A stretch of DNA of 64,000 nt, taken from assembly GCA_009693015.1 (NCBI GenBank), contig SHYB01000005.1, positions 1 through 64,000 on the forward strand, read 5' to 3'. Positions 32,774-40,923 of this stretch are shown one piece after another. The stretch comes from Dehalococcoidia bacterium. GTDB taxonomy: Bacteria > Chloroflexota > Dehalococcoidia > SHYB01. The translations under genes and the position numbers were made by a program. Below the pieces are notes generated by a model, which saw only the letters and a list, made by a program, of their open reading frames with translations, made no database searches and was not told the origin of the DNA. The first letter of the stretch is position 1. Every line of letters starts with the position of its first letter.

Positions 32774-33334
32774 ATGACAAAGCCGCTCGCCAGAATATCA
32801 GGCGCCAGTTTGATGGAGATCCGGCGCAAGATGCCGGAGCCCATGTTCAACGCCTACCGCGATCTCACCCACGCCATGTGGCATGAAGGCACCCTAGACG
32901 ATCCCTTGCGCGAGCTGCTGCGCCTCAAGTCCGCCGAGCTTGCGCACTGCGTCCACTGAAGCCGCATCCGTTTTGCTGAGGCTCAGCAAAAGGGCTTGAC
33001 CGAAACCCACATCAGCCACATCCACGAGCCGCAGCGCTCCGACCTCCCCGATCGCCAGAAGATCGCCCTGCAACTCGCCGAACTGTACATCACCAACCCT
33101 GAGGCCATCACCGACTCGCTCTTCGACGAGGCCAAGCGCCACTTCAGCGAAGCCCAGATCGTGGAAATGCTCTTTTTTGTCGGGACCTATAACATGCTGC
33201 ACCGGTTCAACACCGCCATCGACCTTGCCCCCAAGGACGGCGAAAACATCACTGTGCAAAGCATTCGCGGCTACCAGGAAACGAAGCCAGTGGAAGGAAA
33301 GCCCCGGGCGGCGGGGCAGGCCGCTTCTTCCTAA
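32774..33334 (+). CDS. AhpD-like/carboxymuconolactone decarboxylase-family selenoprotein (TGA read as Sec)
   Basis: One frame runs from ATG 32774 to TAA 33334, interrupted only by TGA at 32957-32959. Read through, it gives 186 residues with a continuous AhpD-like fold: LRELLRLKSAELAHCVH, then the TGA residue, SRIRFAEAQQKGLTE, DRQKIALQLAELYI and IVEMLFFVGTYNMLHRFNTA. The TGA falls exactly at the second Cys of the family's CxxC redox motif, giving C59-V-H-U62. A perfect 9-bp stem with GGC loop starts 11 bases after the TGA, as expected for a bacterial SECIS. AhpD-like selenoproteins are known. The alternative is a broken gene. The SD is GCGGAG. No sel genes are in the window. Confidence 0.82.
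32971..32991 (+). promoter_or_regulatory. bacterial SECIS-like hairpin
   Basis: TTTTGCTGA pairs perfectly with TCAGCAAAA around the apical loop GGC. The loop begins 21 bases after the in-frame TGA, inside the window of known bacterial SECIS elements, which need a G-containing small loop. Confidence 0.75.
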
Positions 33335-33350
33335 CCTCTTCCCGTCGTTA

Positions 33351-33398
33351 GAAACAAAGAGAGGCCCGCGCTATCCGGCGCGGGCCTCTCTTTGTTTC
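33351..33398. terminator. bidirectional terminator between the selenoprotein and lipoprotein genes
   Basis: A perfect 21-bp stem with a six-base loop. Its arms carry an A-rich start and T-rich end on either strand, so it can terminate both convergent genes. Confidence 0.93.
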
Positions 33399-33416
33399 AG
33401 GTTACAGAGCGGGGGA

Positions 33417-34175
33417 CTATACCGACAAGTCAAGCGCCGGTATTGACACGCCGCCATTCGACCAAATGCCCGTCTGGGCCGCCCGGGTATTGCCGACGAA
33501 GAACGTGACCGTCTTGCCGTCGAAGGCCTGGCCGCTCGCCGGAAGGACGTCAACGAAGTAGAACCCAGGCGCAGCCGAACTATTGATCGGGTTGGTACCG
33601 GTAACAGTGAACTGAGCGACGGTCTGGTTGTCGACTACCGCGGAAACGACCGTGCCGCTGGGGGCTATTTGCCCTCCGATGCGCACCGTACCAAAGAACC
33701 TATGTGGCCTGACCGACTGGGCGTCTGCCGGGGGTAGATTGCGCAATGGCGGCACCGTCGGCACCGCCGTCGGCGTTGCCGCAGGCACGGTGGTGGCCGT
33801 CGGCACGGGCGTGGGAGTAGCAGTCGGCGGCACCGGCGTCGCCGTCGGCGGCACGGGGGTCTTCGTCGGCACTGCCGTCGGCGTCGGTGTGGGTACAGGC
33901 GCAAGCGTGGGAATAGCCGTCGGCGGCACCGCCGTCGCTGTCGGCGGCACCGGCGTTGGCGTCGCCGTCGGCCGCGCCGGGGTATTCGTCGGCATCGGGG
34001 TATTCGTCGGCACCGGGGTATTCGTCGGCACCGGCATAGGCGTAGCCTCTTCCCCGCCACAGGCAGCCACAGTGAGCGCAGTCACAATGCTCACCGCGCC
34101 AATGAGGAGAATCCGACGAGCCTCGGAACGATGCACACGCTTGTCAGCGTGATATTGTGCGGTGCGTACTTCCAT
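33417..34175 (-). CDS. secreted lipoprotein with Pro/Thr repeat stalk and beta domain
   Basis: A 252-residue lipoprotein. The lipobox TVAAC lies near residue 39 after a basic N-terminus. A stalk of about 95 residues follows, made of PTNTPVP, PTATPTP and VPPTA units; the DNA shows tandem 18-bp copies around 33980-34040. The C-terminal 100 residues are a beta-rich domain with PHRFFGTVRIGGQ, AFDGKTVTFFVGN and a final ALDLSV. Such domains resemble carboxypeptidase-regulatory-like or Ig-like folds, though I cannot assign it firmly. It is probably displayed on the cell surface. GGGAG precedes the ATG at 34175. Confidence 0.75.
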   Translation of the reverse strand: MEVRTAQYHADKRVHRSEARRILLIGAVSIVTALTVAACGGEEATPMPVPTNTPVPTNTPMPTNTPARPTATPTPVPPTATAVPPTAIPTLAPVPTPTPTAVPTKTPVPPTATPVPPTATPTPVPTATTVPAATPTAVPTVPPLRNLPPADAQSVRPHRFFGTVRIGGQIAPSGTVVSAVVDNQTVAQFTVTGTNPINSSAAPGFYFVDVLPASGQAFDGKTVTFFVGNTRAAQTGIWSNGGVSIPALDLSV

Positions 34176-34309
34176 AGTTCACTTCTCCCTTACAACCATG
34201 TCTGTTCCATCTCTATCCATTAGTATAGAACTAATTCAGAACCTCGTCCACCGTTGAAGCGGCCAACTCAGGCCTTTTCTATACCACTCAACTGTAGAGA
34301 CGAAGGTGG

Positions 34310-34392
34310 TGGCGAAGGAGAGATTTGAACTCACACGCCCTTGCGGACACTACGCCCTGAACGTAGCGCGTCTGCCGTTCCGCCACTTCGCC
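34310..34392 (-). tRNA. tRNA-Leu (anticodon CAG)
   Basis: A type II tRNA on the minus strand. The acceptor GGCGAAG pairs with CTTCGCC, the anticodon stem CTACG/CGTAG encloses TTCAGGG, the variable arm is long (GTCCGCAAGGGCG) and the T loop has GTTCAAATC. CCA is not encoded. Confidence 0.95.
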
Positions 34393-34464
34393 ACGGGTGA
34401 ACCATTCCATTCTACCGGCACACCTATGCCTGGCGCAATGCGCCAACGCCTCAGTTCCCTGGCG

Positions 34465-34493
34465 TTGACGCCGATGAGCGCACCGCTTACATT
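34465..34493 (+). promoter_or_regulatory. promoter of the SDR gene at 34538
   Basis: TTGACG (34465-34470), 17-base spacer and TACATT (34488-34493), leaving a leader of about 38 bases. Confidence 0.55.
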
Positions 34494-34537
34494 CAGCAGG
34501 CGCGCCTGGCCCGAGCCGGCGCCGGAGGGTTGCCAAC

Positions 34538-35299
34538 ATGGGTCAGCTTGACGGAAAAGTAGCCATCGTGACGGGCGCCAGCAGGGGAATCGGCAAGGCC
34601 ATCGCTGTCCTCTTCGCCCAAGAAGGCGCCTCCGTTGTCCTGGCCGCACGCACGGAGGCGGAGTCGCCCGACCTCCCCGGCACCATACACGCCACCGCGT
34701 CTCAAATCAGCCTGGCGGGCGGGAAAGCCCTCGCCGTCAAGACCGACGTCAGGTTTGATGAGGAGGTCCAGTCGTTGGTGGACCGCACCGTGGCTGCCTT
34801 CGGAGGCGTGGACATCCTGGTGAACAACGCTGCCGCTCAATTCCCCACGCCCTTGAAAGACATCTCTATGAGACGCTGGGACGTGGTGCTCAACGTCAAT
34901 CTCCGCGGCACGGTCCTGTGCACCAAGCTGGCCCTGCCGTATCTCATCGCGCGCAAGGGCGCCATCATCAACATCACCTCGCGCTCTGCCGTCATGACCG
35001 GCAAGCGCCATGACGGCGGCTTAGCGTACGGCGTCTCCAAGGTTGCCCTCAACAAGCTCACCTTGGGCTTGGCTGAAGAGCTTCGCCCTGAAGGCGTCAG
35101 CGTCAATGCGGTGCAACCTAAGACCGCCGTTGCCACCGAGGGCGTGCTGCGGGCATACGGCGGTCTGCCCACCTACAAGACCGTGGGGCCAGAGAATATG
35201 GCCCGCGCGGTGCTCTACCTAGCCCTCCAGACCCCCGCCACGCGCACAGGCTGGATAGGTTTCGACGAGGACTTGCGCGCAGAGACCGGCGCCTGGTAG
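34538..35299 (+). CDS. short-chain dehydrogenase/reductase (SDR)
   Basis: A 253-residue classical SDR. The cofactor motif is VTGASRGIGKAI, with Arg at the end of the second strand (LAARTEAE), which favours NADP(H). VNNAAAQF is the structural Asn segment, the Ser is in NITSRSAV, and the active Tyr/Lys pair is AYGVSKVA. The substrate is unknown. GGAGGG precedes the ATG. It lies in the block between two tRNA genes and converges with the YozE-like gene, with three bases between stops. Confidence 0.88.
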   Translation: MGQLDGKVAIVTGASRGIGKAIAVLFAQEGASVVLAARTEAESPDLPGTIHATASQISLAGGKALAVKTDVRFDEEVQSLVDRTVAAFGGVDILVNNAAAQFPTPLKDISMRRWDVVLNVNLRGTVLCTKLALPYLIARKGAIINITSRSAVMTGKRHDGGLAYGVSKVALNKLTLGLAEELRPEGVSVNAVQPKTAVATEGVLRAYGGLPTYKTVGPENMARAVLYLALQTPATRTGWIGFDEDLRAETGAW

Positions 35300-35302
35300 C
35301 CG

Positions 35303-35527
35303 CTAGCGATTGCCGCCCTTGGGCGTTCGTTCCCACTCAGCAAACGCCGCCTTCATCAGCCGGTGAATGCTGGGCATGGCATTCCCTTGCTTAAGCAAAT
35401 AATCGTGTGCTTCCTTCAGCGTTTTTGGGTTCGGCCACCGCCGGTCGTCGGCAACGATCTCCGCCAGCTCGCCGATGTCGTCTTCGCGACGGCGCTGCAC
35501 CGCCAGCCATTCCGTGAATGTCCGCAT
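35303..35527 (-). CDS. YozE-like small protein (SAM-like fold)
   Basis: A 74-residue acidic/basic helical protein matching the YozE SAM-like family: FTEWLAVQRRREDDIGELAE, then DRRWPNPKTLKEAHDYLL and a final helix ending AEWERTPKG. The family is small, cytosolic and of unknown function, with a fold like sterile-alpha-motif domains. ATG 35527 follows GGGGGAAGG. The longer open frame upstream adds only basic residues and has no SD. It trails the amidohydrolase gene by about 150 bases. Confidence 0.72.
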   Translation of the reverse strand: MRTFTEWLAVQRRREDDIGELAEIVADDRRWPNPKTLKEAHDYLLKQGNAMPSIHRLMKAAFAEWERTPKGGNR

Positions 35528-35681
35528 TCTTCGCCTTCCCCCGATCTTTCCTTCTGCCACGTATTTCGCCGTGGTGCTGGACGTTGGAACTCCAACGGGT
35601 ATCTGGAGGCGGCCCTTGCGTCAAGGGAAGCGGCTGTTGCCGCCGCCGCCCGCACCCCCCGCATGCATCTCTGCTTGGGTC

Positions 35682-37154
35682 TTAGCCCCCCTCAGCGGCC
35701 AGAAGCTTCTTCGCTTCCGCCTCCACCGGAGTCCCGTTGAAGAAGTCAGGATTCATACCGCCGTGGAGGCGCACCGCGTTGCCGAAGACTAGGTCCTTGA
35801 AGTCAGCCTCGGTGATAAGGCCCTTCTCCACCTCCTCATGCGCCTCCTCCAGCACCTTGGCCATATCCACGACGTCCCAATGGCCGATGTCGCTGCCGAG
35901 AACGGCCCGCAGGCGGGCGCCGAAGGGATTGACCCTGGTGTTGAAGGCCAGGGCGTTCTTGGGGTCGTCCGCCTCCACGCCGAAATAGAAGCGAGGCACG
36001 AACAGATCGCGGATATCTTCAGGCTTCTCTATCTGACAGGCGGCGAAGTCATCGATGGACTCAGGCCGCGGCATTTCCTGGTTGACCAGGGCCTTTATCT
36101 GCTCCCTCTTCGCCCGTATCCGCTCATCCCCCTTCTCCACGATGAGCTTCAAAAGCGCCTCCCTGTCCAGCAGGGCCGGGTCCAGGTTCTCTCGAAGCGC
36201 CCTGACGTTTCGCTTCTCCCAGTGCCCGACGATGTCTGTATACAGGTTTATCGCCCAGCCGGCGCCCCCCTCCAGGAAGGCGAAGTTGAGTGTTGGGAAG
36301 CGCCGGGTGACTCCTCCAAGGAACAGGGCCTTGCACAGCGGGTCATGTCCCGCGGCAAGACCGCCGATGTGGTTGAACATCATGTTAGAAATCGATCTTC
36401 GGCTCCCCCATCCCCACTGCCCGGCGTGGAAAGTCACGGCAACCTTGAGCTCCACGCACTTGGCCCACACGGGGTCGTAGTCGTACTCGCTGTCAAGGCC
36501 GAAGAAGTCCTGGCGATTGGCGATCCGGTCCAACGCAGGGTTCTCGCGGTGTATCGCCGGGATGGGCCTCGCCACACTCCCGCCCAAGACCACCGCCTTG
36601 ATGCCCAGCACCCTGACCGCGTACTCCAGTTCGGCAATGGCTTCCTCGGGGGTGTTCATCGGAATGACGCCCACGGGCGTCATACGGTCGGCATATGCCT
36701 TGAATATGTCCCTCGCGAAGTGGTTGAAGGCCCGGCACGCCGCCAGCCGCAAGTCAGTTTCAGGGATCACCGGCAGCCGCAGCGCCTCGCTGGGGTACAG
36801 CACCACGAAATCGAAGCCGAGCTCCTCTAGCCGGTCGTACAGCACCGCCGGAGACATGGCGGTGGCGCGATCCAAGGTGTTCTTTGCCGGCAGGCCCCAC
36901 CAGGAAGGTGCTCGTATCCAACGATCGCGCCGCTCCGCAAGGGACAAGTTGTAGACCTTGGACTGGACTTCCATAGCCATGGGGGTAGGGCCTGCATAAC
37001 GCTCCACCATCGCTGGCCCGCCCACATCGCGGAGGTAATCAAGAAAGAGGGGCGTCAGTTCAATGTAATGGCCGTCAGTGTCAACAACCGGGTGTCTCAG
37101 GGAAGCACGTATCGCCGCTGACTTCGATTGCTCTTTGCTCAGCATCTTTGCCAT
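35682..37154 (-). CDS. amidohydrolase-family metal-dependent hydrolase/decarboxylase, paralogue 2
   Basis: A 490-residue protein clearly paralogous to that at 25940: shared stretches include GVIPMNTPEEAIAELEYAVR, GLDSEYDYDPVWAKCVELKV and NAVRLHGGMNPDFFNG. Likely metal-site residues are in VVDTDGHYIE, VTFHAGQWGWGS, NHIGGLAAG and GSDIGHWDVVDM. The group includes ACMSD-like decarboxylases and hydrolases. The ATG at 37154 has GGGAGG at a usable distance; GTG 37163 is too close. It is the third gene of a leftward operon after the tandem CaiB/BaiF protein and the CitE-like lyase, so its substrate is probably a CoA-linked or activated organic acid pathway intermediate. That is inference from context. 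Confidence 0.85.
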   Translation of the reverse strand: MAKMLSKEQSKSAAIRASLRHPVVDTDGHYIELTPLFLDYLRDVGGPAMVERYAGPTPMAMEVQSKVYNLSLAERRDRWIRAPSWWGLPAKNTLDRATAMSPAVLYDRLEELGFDFVVLYPSEALRLPVIPETDLRLAACRAFNHFARDIFKAYADRMTPVGVIPMNTPEEAIAELEYAVRVLGIKAVVLGGSVARPIPAIHRENPALDRIANRQDFFGLDSEYDYDPVWAKCVELKVAVTFHAGQWGWGSRRSISNMMFNHIGGLAAGHDPLCKALFLGGVTRRFPTLNFAFLEGGAGWAINLYTDIVGHWEKRNVRALRENLDPALLDREALLKLIVEKGDERIRAKREQIKALVNQEMPRPESIDDFAACQIEKPEDIRDLFVPRFYFGVEADDPKNALAFNTRVNPFGARLRAVLGSDIGHWDVVDMAKVLEEAHEEVEKGLITEADFKDLVFGNAVRLHGGMNPDFFNGTPVEAEAKKLLAAEGG

Positions 37155-37200
37155 GGTAACCACTGCCTCCCTGCCAGCTTCTATCGCTGCTCGCTTGACG

Positions 37201-38103
37201 TTAGTCGCGCACCAGACCCAGCTTGCGGGCGTAGGCCAGATGGTCGCGGGCGTGCTTGACGTGGGCAGTATCGATCATCTTCCCGTCCAGAGCCACGGCC
37301 GTCGTGCCGGCCGCCTCGGCCTTAGCCATGACATCCATCACTTTCTTCCAGTGGGCAATATCCTCGGGCCTGGGGGAGAAGACCTCGTTAATGATGGCGA
37401 TTTGCCCAGGGTAGATGGCCAGGAGGCCCTGATAGCCCAGGCGGCGAGTCTGGACGGCATAGGCGTAAAGGCCTTCGTTGTCGTGAATATCCACCCAGAG
37501 GCCGCTGACGGGGTACGGCACCCCGGCGGCGCGGACCGCCATGAGCATCATGGCCCGGAGGGGATAGGTCTCCATACCCTCGGGGGTCCATTCGTAGCCC
37601 AAGGCTCGGGCGGCGTCGGCGTCCTTGGCCGTGCCCCCGCCCATGTGCGCCACGCGGGGCGACGCTTTGGCAATATCGTAGGCGTGCCAATGGGCCTCGG
37701 CCGTCTCCAGAAGCGGGTTGATAAGCGTGTGGCCCACCGGAATGCCCTGTCGCTTTTCGAAGAAGCTCAACAAGGCGTCCACCCCCACCACGTCCGTGGG
37801 CCCCAGCACCTTGGGCAGAAAGATGCCGTAGAGCTGTTTACAGACAACGGCTTCCAAGTCCTCCGCCGTCTCTCCGGTGTCCAAGCTGCTGACACGGACG
37901 AAGATCGTCTGGCCCTGATCGCCGAGCTCTTCAATGACGCGGCGGGCCATCTTCCGAGCTTGGGGCCGGTGAGCCGCGGGGATGGAATCTTCAAGGTCGA
38001 AGATTAGCGCGTCGGCGCCGTAACGCGGCGCTTTGCGCATCCAGTCCTCCTTGTTGCCGGGGACAAAGAGAAGCGACCGAAGGGGCTTGGCATGATTTGA
38101 CAT
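37201..38103 (-). CDS. CitE-like/HpcH-HpaI family lyase
   Basis: A 300-residue TIM-barrel protein of the citrate lyase beta/malyl-CoA lyase group. RSLLFVPGNKEDWMRKAPRY opens the barrel and DALIFDLEDSIP carries the metal-binding Asp/Glu pair. KVLGPTDV, GIPVGHTLINPLLETAEAHW and GLLAIYPGQIAIINEVFSP follow, with conserved acidic residues. These enzymes cleave or form C-C bonds in acyl-CoA thioesters such as malyl-CoA or citramalyl-CoA. AGGAG precedes the ATG. The adjacent CaiB/BaiF protein could supply the CoA thioester. Confidence 0.87.
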   Translation of the reverse strand: MSNHAKPLRSLLFVPGNKEDWMRKAPRYGADALIFDLEDSIPAAHRPQARKMARRVIEELGDQGQTIFVRVSSLDTGETAEDLEAVVCKQLYGIFLPKVLGPTDVVGVDALLSFFEKRQGIPVGHTLINPLLETAEAHWHAYDIAKASPRVAHMGGGTAKDADAARALGYEWTPEGMETYPLRAMMLMAVRAAGVPYPVSGLWVDIHDNEGLYAYAVQTRRLGYQGLLAIYPGQIAIINEVFSPRPEDIAHWKKVMDVMAKAEAAGTTAVALDGKMIDTAHVKHARDHLAYARKLGLVRD

Positions 38104-38127
38104 TACTGCACTCCTGGTCTGCTGGCG

Positions 38128-40485
38128 CTAACTGGGAAGGTCTTGATTCACGGCTTTCGTGACCCCTCGCTCAGACAGGCTATCAATCCGGGACTGGCTG
38201 TAGCCCAGCTCCCGGAGAATACTTTCGGTTGCCCAGCCCAGCTCTTTGGGGGACTCCGAGCGGGTGCGCATCTCTGAATATTCGGTGCAATTGGAGCTGC
38301 GCCAGAACCGTTGGCCATCTGGAAGCTGGTCCTCGATGGCGAGGGCGTTTTCCCTGACCTGAGGATGGTTGATCATGAAGTCCGCATGCTGGACGCCATC
38401 AGCCCGCACAGCGGGGATGCCCGCTTGCAGGAGCGCCGTCTCCCAGGCGCTTGCCGGCTTCGCCCGCAGCGCCGTCTCCAGAAGGCTCGCCAGCTCCGCA
38501 TCATGCCGGTGGCGGGCCTCCTCGGTGCTGAAGCGGGGACCGGCGACGGCGGTGGAGAGGCCAAGGACCTGCACCAGTCCCTTCCAGTGGTTTTCCTTTG
38601 GGCACATGAGGAAGAGCCAGCCCTCCTTGGTTTCGTAGAGCCTGTGCAGGGCGTGGTAGCCGTGCTGGCCCTGGTCAGGAATGGGGTCAGCAGGCTTTCC
38701 CTGGTACCGGACTCCCCAGCGCGAGATAACATAGCCCGAGGCTGTGAGCATAGTGGTCTCCACGTACTGCCCTTTGCCGGTGCGCTCCCGGGCATGCAAG
38801 GCCAGCATCGCCGCGGTGGCCACACCCAGGGCGCCGGCCGGGTCAGGGTAGTGCCGGTCGCGAGGGGGATTGCCGCGGCCTGATTCGATGACGCCGCCGC
38901 CGGACAGCGCATTGGGGGTCGAATGGAAGCCTGGGCGGTGCTTCCAGGGGCCTTTCGAGCCGTAGAGAGATGCGTACATGTAGATGAGAAGAGGGTTGAG
39001 GGCGCTCATGGTCGCGTAGTCGATACGCAGCCTCTCCGGCACACCCGGGCGGTAGTTGTGCAGGAAGATATCGGCTTTCCCCGCTAGTTGATAGAGGACC
39101 TGAAGGGCGTCAGGGTCCTTGAGATTGAGGATGACGCTCTCCTTGCCCTGCATCCCCTTGGAGTAGACGGAGGCATAGTTGCGGCGCATGGGATCACCTT
39201 CGGGTGGCTCGATTTTGATGACCCGCGCCCCCATCTCGGCAAGGAGCGTCGCGGAGAAGGGGGCGGCGTAGAAGGTGGCGCATTCCAGGACAGTGACGCC
39301 CGATAGGGGATAGGGCATGCTATCCGCGCCGCTCGTCGAAGGGGCCGGGCTGCGGCGATGCGCCGGGCTGGGGGCCTTCTCCAACACCGCAGCCGTATGC
39401 CGGCCAAGGACGGGCGCGGGTGTATGCACCACCGAGTGGGTAGCAGAGAAGTTCGCCAGCGGGCCTATCTGGACCATCTTTCCGACCGAGGGGTCGTTGA
39501 GTTCCACGATGCGGCCGTTTTCCACCATCTGGGGCAGCCGCATGAACTCTTCGTGGGACAAGAAGGAGTCGGCGCCGACGTCGGACTTGGTGAAGATCTC
39601 CAGCCACTCCTCGGGCGTCTTCTCGCGCATCTTGGCGGCCACCATTTCCAGGACAGCGGCCATGTCTTCCTGCGTGGGGAAGTAGTCGGGCATGTGCTTG
39701 AAAGCGGGGTCGTCGAAAAGCTGCTCCAGCCCCATGAGCCGCATCCAGTTCCGGAAGAGGCGGGGCTGCCGGCTGCACATCTGGAGATAGCGACCGTCCT
39801 TGCACTGGGGCGTCATGAAGGCCAGGGGAAGGACGCCGCGGACCTGGCCGGGCTTGTCGTTCATGTGGACGCGGGCCAGAAATCCGCCCATGTCGTAGGC
39901 CGTGAGGGCATGGAGGAGGCTGGTATGGACCCGCTGACCTCTGCCGGTGCGGCTGCAGGCGTAGAGCGCGGCCAGGAGCGCCTGTACGGCGAGCATCCCC
40001 GCGCCGTACGAGGCTATCGGCAAGGGGGTAAAGATCGGGCCTGGGCGGAAGCCTTCCTGAGAAGCCATGCGGCCCGTCTTGGCGGCCACAATGTGCTCGT
40101 AGCCCGGCAGATCGCGGAACGGGCCCCGTTCCCCGAACCCGGTGATGGCGGCGTACACCAAGCCGGGATTGAGTTGCGCCAGGCTCTGATAGCCTATGCC
40201 CATCCGTTCAGCCGCTCCCGGGCGCATGTCCTCGATGAGGCCGTTCGCTTGGGGCACGAGCTTGAGAAACGAGGCCTTGTCCGCCGCCTTCTTGAGATCG
40301 AGGACAACACTCTTCTTGCCCCGGTCCCAGACTAAGGAGCCTGGGTTAGAACGCAGGGGACCGCCGCCGGGAGACTCTATCTTGATGACCTCGGCGCCAT
40401 TATCGGCGAGGACCATCCCTGCGATTGCGCCGGCCATGCCGCGTGAGAGTTCCAGGATAGTCAGACCTTCGCATGCTGTCGTCAT
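38128..40485 (-). CDS. tandem CaiB/BaiF (family III) CoA-transferase-like protein
   Basis: A 785-residue fusion of two family III CoA-transferase modules. The first begins LTILELSRGMAGAIAGMVLA, the second (from about residue 395) LSGVTVLECATFYAAPFSAT, each followed by GAEVIKIE or GARVIKIE and a D(M/I)-rich, YRPG-like loop. In family III enzymes a catalytic Asp follows the GxGQxVDVS segment. Here the matching places read RVHTSLLHA and YVETTMLTA, so Asp appears replaced by His and Thr. The protein may use another residue or have lost classical transferase activity. AGGAG precedes the ATG. It leads the operon with the CitE-like lyase and amidohydrolase. Confidence 0.85.
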   Translation of the reverse strand: MTTACEGLTILELSRGMAGAIAGMVLADNGAEVIKIESPGGGPLRSNPGSLVWDRGKKSVVLDLKKAADKASFLKLVPQANGLIEDMRPGAAERMGIGYQSLAQLNPGLVYAAITGFGERGPFRDLPGYEHIVAAKTGRMASQEGFRPGPIFTPLPIASYGAGMLAVQALLAALYACSRTGRGQRVHTSLLHALTAYDMGGFLARVHMNDKPGQVRGVLPLAFMTPQCKDGRYLQMCSRQPRLFRNWMRLMGLEQLFDDPAFKHMPDYFPTQEDMAAVLEMVAAKMREKTPEEWLEIFTKSDVGADSFLSHEEFMRLPQMVENGRIVELNDPSVGKMVQIGPLANFSATHSVVHTPAPVLGRHTAAVLEKAPSPAHRRSPAPSTSGADSMPYPLSGVTVLECATFYAAPFSATLLAEMGARVIKIEPPEGDPMRRNYASVYSKGMQGKESVILNLKDPDALQVLYQLAGKADIFLHNYRPGVPERLRIDYATMSALNPLLIYMYASLYGSKGPWKHRPGFHSTPNALSGGGVIESGRGNPPRDRHYPDPAGALGVATAAMLALHARERTGKGQYVETTMLTASGYVISRWGVRYQGKPADPIPDQGQHGYHALHRLYETKEGWLFLMCPKENHWKGLVQVLGLSTAVAGPRFSTEEARHRHDAELASLLETALRAKPASAWETALLQAGIPAVRADGVQHADFMINHPQVRENALAIEDQLPDGQRFWRSSNCTEYSEMRTRSESPKELGWATESILRELGYSQSRIDSLSERGVTKAVNQDLPS

Positions 40486-40846
40486 GAAGGCTCCTTGCGC
40501 AGAGTGCAGGGCATAGCAGCGACATGGGTTTTCATGTGCAGCTTATGCCGCATGTTCAGGCCTGGGGTGGAGGGGCAAACGCTGGGCCCAAGCGTGTGCC
40601 GAGGTGCTCGGAAAGATAGCGGACAACTCGTCCACCGTCCATGTGCCGTTCTTATAGATGGATGGATTGTCCGCGCCGGTGCGGGCGCGGCGTCCAAGCG
40701 GTGGCCAAGTATACTACAAGCGGCGCGGCATGCTCCGGAGGCCGGTGGAGAGAGGCGGCGTGTCCAGCCAGATAGCCGCTTCACCCTCTGCCCTTCGGCC
40801 CCCTCACCAAACGTGCGCGGTGGACGGCGCGCCTCCCGGCAAACAA
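40486..40846. other. gene-free interval before tRNA-Ile
   Basis: About 360 bases without a supportable gene. It should hold the promoter of the CaiB/BaiF operon; CATGCGGCATAAGCTGCA near 40540 is a candidate -10 region with partial symmetry. A 100-codon minus frame here is Arg/Pro-rich and looks like chance. Confidence 0.5.
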
Positions 40847-40923
40847 TGGTGGGCCATCGTGGACTCGAACCACGGACCCCAGACTTATCAGGTCTGTGCT
40901 CTGACCACCTGAGCTAATGGCCC
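40847..40923 (-). tRNA. tRNA-Ile (anticodon GAT)
   Basis: A complete cloverleaf on the minus strand. The acceptor GGGCCAT pairs with ATGGCCC, the anticodon stem CAGAC/GTCTG encloses CTGATAA, and the T loop is GGTTCGAGTCC. The discriminator is A and CCA is encoded. Confidence 0.96.

Noticed and set aside
32774-32959. A separate 61-codon gene followed by a second gene from TTG 32996
   Set aside because: Both pieces share one frame, and together they form one AhpD-like domain with TGA at the Cys position and a SECIS-like hairpin. Two genes or a pseudogene explain this less well.
33980-34040. A VNTR or CRISPR-like array in the lipoprotein gene
   Set aside because: The 18-bp units encode the PTNTPVP stalk and are explained by the Pro/Thr-rich linker.
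40482-40784. A 100-codon minus frame upstream of the CaiB/BaiF gene
   Set aside because: Arg/Pro/Ser-rich with no SD and no homology; it overlaps the SD region of the next gene.
34310-40923. A complete prophage or integrative element between the two tRNAs
   Set aside because: No integrase, recombinase, phage structural or conjugation gene is seen, and no repeated tRNA end was found by eye.
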